Assembly: GCF_903815225.1 (NCBI RefSeq)
Contig: NZ_LR813084.1
Span: 1,158,501-1,222,500 of the forward strand
Direction of reading: 5' to 3'
Length of the DNA: 64,000 nucleotides
Source: Delftia tsuruhatensis
Lineage (GTDB): Bacteria; Pseudomonadota; Gammaproteobacteria; Burkholderiales; Burkholderiaceae_C
Below, in pieces: positions 60,806-64,000 of this stretch. The translations under genes were made by a program, and so were the position numbers. Each line of letters opens with the position of its first letter. The first letter of the stretch is position 1. The notes beneath the pieces are model-generated. The model saw only the letters and a list, made by a program, of their open reading frames with translations. It did no database searches and was not told where the DNA came from.

Positions 60806-61574
60806 CACCGCAGCCGAGGCCATGATCTCGGCGCAGAACATCTGCAAGGGCTTCGGCGGCGTGCCGGTGCTGCGCGGCGTCTCGCTGGAACTGGCGCGTG
60901 GCGAAGTGGTGGCCATCATCGGGCCGTCCGGCTCGGGCAAGAGTACCTTCCTGCGCTGCCTCAACCATCTGGAGACCATCGACAGCGGGCGCGTCGCCGT
61001 GGAGGGCGAGGTGCTGGTGGACACGGGCGCCGATGGCCATGCCCGCTATGTGCCCGAGGCGCAGATCCGCCAGATCGGCCGCAAGATGGGCATGGTGTTC
61101 CAGTCCTTCAACCTGTTTCCCCATCTCACGGTGCTGGAGAACATCATCGAGGCGCCCCTCATCGTCAAGGGCCTCAGGCGCGAGCAGATCGTGCCCAAGG
61201 CCGAGGCGCTGCTCAGCAAGGTGGGCCTGCTGGAGAAGCGGGATGCCTATCCGAACCGCCTGTCGGGCGGGCAAAAGCAGCGCGTGGCCATCGCGCGTGC
61301 CCTGGCCATGGAGCCCGATATCCTGCTCTTCGACGAGCCCACGTCCGCGCTGGATCCGGAGCTGACGGGCGAGGTGCTGCGCACCATGCGCGAGCTGGCG
61401 CAGGAACACATGACCATGCTGGTCGTCACCCACGAGATGGGTTTCGCCCGTGAGGTGGCCAACCGCGTGATCTTCATGGACAAGGGCGAGATCGTCGAGC
61501 AAGGCCCCGCGGAGGCTTTTTTTGCGGCACCGCAACACGGACGCACCCAGGCGTTCTTGCAGAACATGTTGTAA
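60786..61574 (+). CDS. Polar amino acid ABC transporter ATP-binding protein
   Basis: A 262-residue ATPase of the GlnQ/HisP type: Walker [11 protein letters not shown]-loop [18 protein letters not shown], signature LSGGQKQR, Walker [15 protein letters not shown], and the switch His in VVTHEMGF. I kept the first ATG (60786); a Met at residue 13 (MISAQNIC) is a possible later start. A terminator follows. Confidence 0.94.
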   Translation: MPNTTRDTAAEAMISAQNICKGFGGVPVLRGVSLELARGEVVAIIGPSGSGKSTFLRCLNHLETIDSGRVAVEGEVLVDTGADGHARYVPEAQIRQIGRKMGMVFQSFNLFPHLTVLENIIEAPLIVKGLRREQIVPKAEALLSKVGLLEKRDAYPNRLSGGQKQRVAIARALAMEPDILLFDEPTSALDPELTGEVLRTMRELAQEHMTMLVVTHEMGFAREVANRVIFMDKGEIVEQGPAEAFFAAPQHGRTQAFLQNML

Positions 61575-61609
61575 AAAAGCTGCTGCTGATCCGGGTTTAC
61601 CCAGGCTTG

Positions 61610-61657
61610 AAAAGAGTGCACGGCGCTTGCCCATCAAGCGAAGTGCGCTCTTTTTTT
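61610..61657 (+). terminator. Rho-independent terminator after the ABC transporter
   Basis: A long stem: AAAAGAGTGCAC (from 61610) pairs with GTGCGCTCTTTT (one mismatch), with an inner CGCTTG/CAAGCG pairing, followed by a run of seven T at 61651-61657. Confidence 0.85.
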
Positions 61658-61685
61658 CATGGCACCGGAACACTGATTCTTTTAG

Positions 61686-61707
61686 AAACATACATGAATG
61701 TATGTTT
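61686..61707. promoter_or_regulatory. TetR/AcrR-type palindromic operator upstream of mlaF
   Basis: A perfect inverted repeat of 10-bp arms, AAACATACAT (61686-61695) and ATGTATGTTT (61698-61707), with two bases between. The TACAT...ATGTA core resembles operators of TetR-family efflux repressors such as AcrR and TtgR. It lies about 85 bases before the mlaF start. No TetR gene is visible in the window. Confidence 0.6.
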
Positions 61708-61792
61708 ATTCGCGGACACTGCATGCACGCTATGCAGCATGTCTGCACAATAGCGGACTGGCCAGAGATCTCCCATTCGAACGCATCCCAGC

Positions 61793-62602
61793 ATGACATC
61801 ACCAGCCTCTCTCGTGGAGTTGCGCAACGTCACCTTCGGCTATGGCGACCGCGTGATCCTGCGCGACCTGTCGCTGCAGGTGCCGCGCGGCAAGGTCACG
61901 GCCCTGATGGGAGCCTCGGGCGGCGGCAAGACCACGGTGCTGCGCCTGGTCGGCGGCCAGCAGCGAGCCCAGCAGGGGCAGGTGCTGTTCGATGGCAAGG
62001 ATGTCGGCGCCATGGACGCCGCGGGACTGTATGCCGCGCGCCGGCGCATGGGCATGCTGTTCCAGTTCGGCGCCTTGTTCACGGACATGAGCGTGTTCGA
62101 CAACGTGGCCTTTCCACTGCGCGAGCACACCGACCTTCCCGATGAGCTGGTGCGTGACATCGTGCTCATGAAGCTGCATGCCGTGGGCCTGCGGGGGGCG
62201 CGCGAGCTCATGCCCAGCGAGATCTCGGGCGGCATGGCCAGGCGCGTGGCGCTGGCGCGCGCCATCGCGCTGGACCCGGAACTGGTCATGTACGACGAGC
62301 CCTTCGCCGGCCTGGACCCGATTTCCCTGGGCACGGCGGCCCAGCTGATCCGTGAGCTCAATGACGCCATGGGCCTGACCTCCATCCTGGTCTCCCACGA
62401 TGTGGAGGAGACTTTCCGCGTTGCCGATCATGTGGTCATCCTGGGCAACGGTGGTGTCGCCGCCCAGGGTTCGCCCGAGCAGGTGCGGGCCGATCCCGAT
62501 CCGCTGGTGCAGCAGTTCATCCATGCGCGTCCCACCGGCCCCGTGCCTTTCCACTACCCTGGCGTGAGCGCCGAAGAGGATTTCGGCAGGAGGCACGCAT
62601 GA
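61793..62602 (+). CDS. mlaF: Phospholipid ABC transporter ATP-binding protein MlaF
   Basis: ATPase (269 residues) of the Mla system that maintains outer-membrane lipid asymmetry. It carries Walker [29 protein letters not shown], the MlaF-type signature [15 protein letters not shown], Walker [14 protein letters not shown], and switch His in VSHDVEE. Start at the ATG at 61793 with the upstream operator about 85 bases away. It overlaps mlaE by four bases. Confidence 0.95.
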   Translation: MTSPASLVELRNVTFGYGDRVILRDLSLQVPRGKVTALMGASGGGKTTVLRLVGGQQRAQQGQVLFDGKDVGAMDAAGLYAARRRMGMLFQFGALFTDMSVFDNVAFPLREHTDLPDELVRDIVLMKLHAVGLRGARELMPSEISGGMARRVALARAIALDPELVMYDEPFAGLDPISLGTAAQLIRELNDAMGLTSILVSHDVEETFRVADHVVILGNGGVAAQGSPEQVRADPDPLVQQFIHARPTGPVPFHYPGVSAEEDFGRRHA

Positions 62603-63381
62603 AGCCGCTGCATCCTGCCCGCATCGGCGCGGCAGTGCGCCACCAGCTGACACGGCTGGGAATGGGGACCCGCCTGTTCGGCCGCCTGCTCGCCCTCATG
62701 GGGCCGGCGCTGGGCCGCCCGCGCCTGATCGGCGACCAGATCCATTTCCTGGGCAACTATTCGCTGGCCATCATCGGCGTCTCGGGCCTGTTCGTCGGCT
62801 TCGTGCTGGGCCTGCAGGGCTACTACACGCTGCAGCGCTATGGATCGGCCGAGGCCCTGGGCCTGCTGGTGGCGCTGTCGCTGGTGCGCGAGCTGGGCCC
62901 CGTGGTCACGGCCTTGCTGTTCGCCGGCCGTGCCGGCACGGCGCTGACGGCCGAGATCGGCCTCATGAAGGCCGGTGAGCAGCTGTCGGCCATGGAGATG
63001 ATGGCCGTGGATCCCGTGCGCCGCATCCTGGCCCCGCGCTTCGTGGCGGGCCTCGTGGCCATGCCGCTGCTGGCGGCCGTCTTCAGCGCCGTCGGCGTCA
63101 TCGGCGGCTGGCTGGTGGGCGTGGTCATGATCGGTGTCGATGGCGGTGCCTTCTGGGGCCAGATGCAGAACGGCGTGGACTGGTGGTATGACCTGGGCAA
63201 CGGCGTCATCAAGAGCCTGGTGTTCGGTGTGGCGGTCACTTTCATCGCGCTGCTGCAGGGCTACGCGGCCAAGCCCACGCCAGAAGGCGTTTCCCGCGCG
63301 ACCACGCGCACGGTGGTGATGGCCTCGCTGGCCGTGCTGGGGCTGGACTTCCTGCTCACGGCCACGATGTTCAGCCTCTGA
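62599..63381 (+). CDS. mlaE: Phospholipid ABC transporter permease MlaE
   Basis: Inner-membrane permease of the Mla complex, 260 residues with five or six helices. It has the MlaE family core [28 protein letters not shown] and the [18 protein letters not shown] coupling region. [15 protein letters not shown] near the C-terminus is typical. It lies between mlaF (overlap) and mlaD (36-base gap). Confidence 0.95.
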   Translation: MKPLHPARIGAAVRHQLTRLGMGTRLFGRLLALMGPALGRPRLIGDQIHFLGNYSLAIIGVSGLFVGFVLGLQGYYTLQRYGSAEALGLLVALSLVRELGPVVTALLFAGRAGTALTAEIGLMKAGEQLSAMEMMAVDPVRRILAPRFVAGLVAMPLLAAVFSAVGVIGGWLVGVVMIGVDGGAFWGQMQNGVDWWYDLGNGVIKSLVFGVAVTFIALLQGYAAKPTPEGVSRATTRTVVMASLAVLGLDFLLTATMFSL

Positions 63382-63417
63382 TCCGGACCACCTCTCGCAA
63401 ACAAGGAAAAACAAACC

Positions 63418-63903
63418 ATGCAGCAATCCAAGAGTGATGTCTGGGTCGGACTGTTCGTGCTGATCGGTGCCGTGGCGCTGGTGTTCCTGGCGCTGCAGTC
63501 GGCCAATCTGCTGAGCCTGAACTTCCAGAAGACCTATACGCTGACGGCGCGATTCGACAACATCGGCGGCCTCAAGCCCAAGGCCGCCGTGCGCAGCGCC
63601 GGCGTGGTCGTGGGGCGCGTGGAATCCATCACCTTCGACGACCAGGTCTTTCAGGCCAGCGTGACCATGGCCCTGGAAAAGCGCTACGCTTTCCCCAAGG
63701 ACAGCTCCCTGAAGATCCTGACCAGCGGCCTGCTCGGCGACCAGTACATCGGCATCGAGGCCGGCGCCGACGAGCACAACCTCAAGGACGGTGACCGCGT
63801 GGTCGCCACCCAGTCGGCCGTGGTGCTGGAAAATCTGATCGGACAGTTCCTCTACGGCAAGGCCGAGCAAGGTGGAAGCTCCGAGGCAGGAGGCAAAGAA
63901 TGA
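63418..63903 (+). CDS. mlaD: Phospholipid transport MCE-domain protein MlaD
   Basis: A 161-residue membrane-anchored periplasmic protein. The N-terminal helix ([18 protein letters not shown]) is followed by one MCE domain (FDNIGGLKPKAAVRSAGVVVGRVESI through SGLLGDQYIGIEAG). MlaD hexamers form the lipid passage between MlaE and MlaC. AAGGAA stands nine bases before the ATG. Its stop overlaps the next start. Confidence 0.95.
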   Translation: MQQSKSDVWVGLFVLIGAVALVFLALQSANLLSLNFQKTYTLTARFDNIGGLKPKAAVRSAGVVVGRVESITFDDQVFQASVTMALEKRYAFPKDSSLKILTSGLLGDQYIGIEAGADEHNLKDGDRVVATQSAVVLENLIGQFLYGKAEQGGSSEAGGKE

Positions 63904-64000
63904 CAACCAACCACCATGACATGGCGGCCCGGGGCCGCCCCTGGCAGCGCGCCGCGATGCTGGGCACGCTGGCCACGGCTGCGCTGCTGGCCGGCTGCGC
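63900..64000 (+). CDS. mlaA: MlaA/VacJ lipoprotein, N-terminal fragment
   Basis: Only the first 33 codons are inside the window. An ATG overlapping the mlaD stop opens a signal peptide (LGTLATAALLAGC) ending in a lipobox LAGC. An outer-membrane lipoprotein VacJ/MlaA after mlaD is the usual order in Burkholderiales, so the name rests on context and the lipobox. Confidence 0.75.
   Translation, partial: MTTNHHDMAARGRPWQRAAMLGTLATAALLAGC

Overview
The window is about 66% G+C and carries a gene complement and order typical of Comamonadaceae (Betaproteobacteria, Burkholderiales; Delftia, Acidovorax or Comamonas). Supporting points are System II cytochrome c maturation (resB-ccsA), pilMNOPQ next to aroK-aroB-dgt, hisI-hisE-HIT-tatABC, gltBD, pcaIJF under an IclR regulator, a Bug-type binding protein and the mlaFEDA order. 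The genus call is an inference. No rRNA, tRNA, CRISPR array, prophage or integrase was seen.

Layout. 1-5.6 kb: tail of a small cytochrome c, then resB-ccsA, then msrP-msrQ. 5.6-9.7 kb: a di-iron metallo-beta-lactamase-fold protein, lptM, cyaY and mrcA (PBP1A). 9.9-19.7 kb: pilM-N-O-P-Q, a calcium-binding-like Ig lipoprotein, aroK, aroB and dgt. pilQ is out of frame at a run of ten G. 19.8-22.4 kb: a DUF1415 protein, a methyltransferase and an MBL hydrolase. 22.5-26.5 kb: two tandem PhoA-type alkaline phosphatases (one lipoprotein, one cleaved) behind a good Pho box, then a histidine-rich exported protein. 26.7-32.2 kb: minus-strand pcaI-J-F, an SDR and a Bug protein, with the divergent IclR regulator. 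32.2-39.4 kb: a RayT-like transposase with a damaged HUH motif, then gltB-gltD. 39.5-45.1 kb: minus-strand hisF, hisI, hisE, a DUF4870-like protein, a patatin, HinT and tatA-B-C. 45.2-59.0 kb: galE divergent from a complete pelABCDEFG operon. 59.2-61.6 kb: a polar amino acid ABC transporter. 61.8-64 kb: mlaF-E-D and the first bases of mlaA.

How the genes connect. The main accessory function is Pel polysaccharide. PelD carries a c-di-GMP site (RxxD). The adjacent GalE has Cys at the position that in this family lets the enzyme accept N-acetylated sugars, so it may supply UDP-GalNAc for Pel. Surface attachment is also represented by type IV pilus assembly genes, whose secretin gene looks like a possible phase-variable switch. 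The Tat translocase in the window would export the Tat-dependent MsrP. The PHO-type promoter, a GTTC/GAAC operator at pca and a TetR-type palindrome before mla are the clearest regulatory sites. A roughly 150-bp interspersed repeat occurs twice, once between hisF and hisI and once downstream of the Bug gene.
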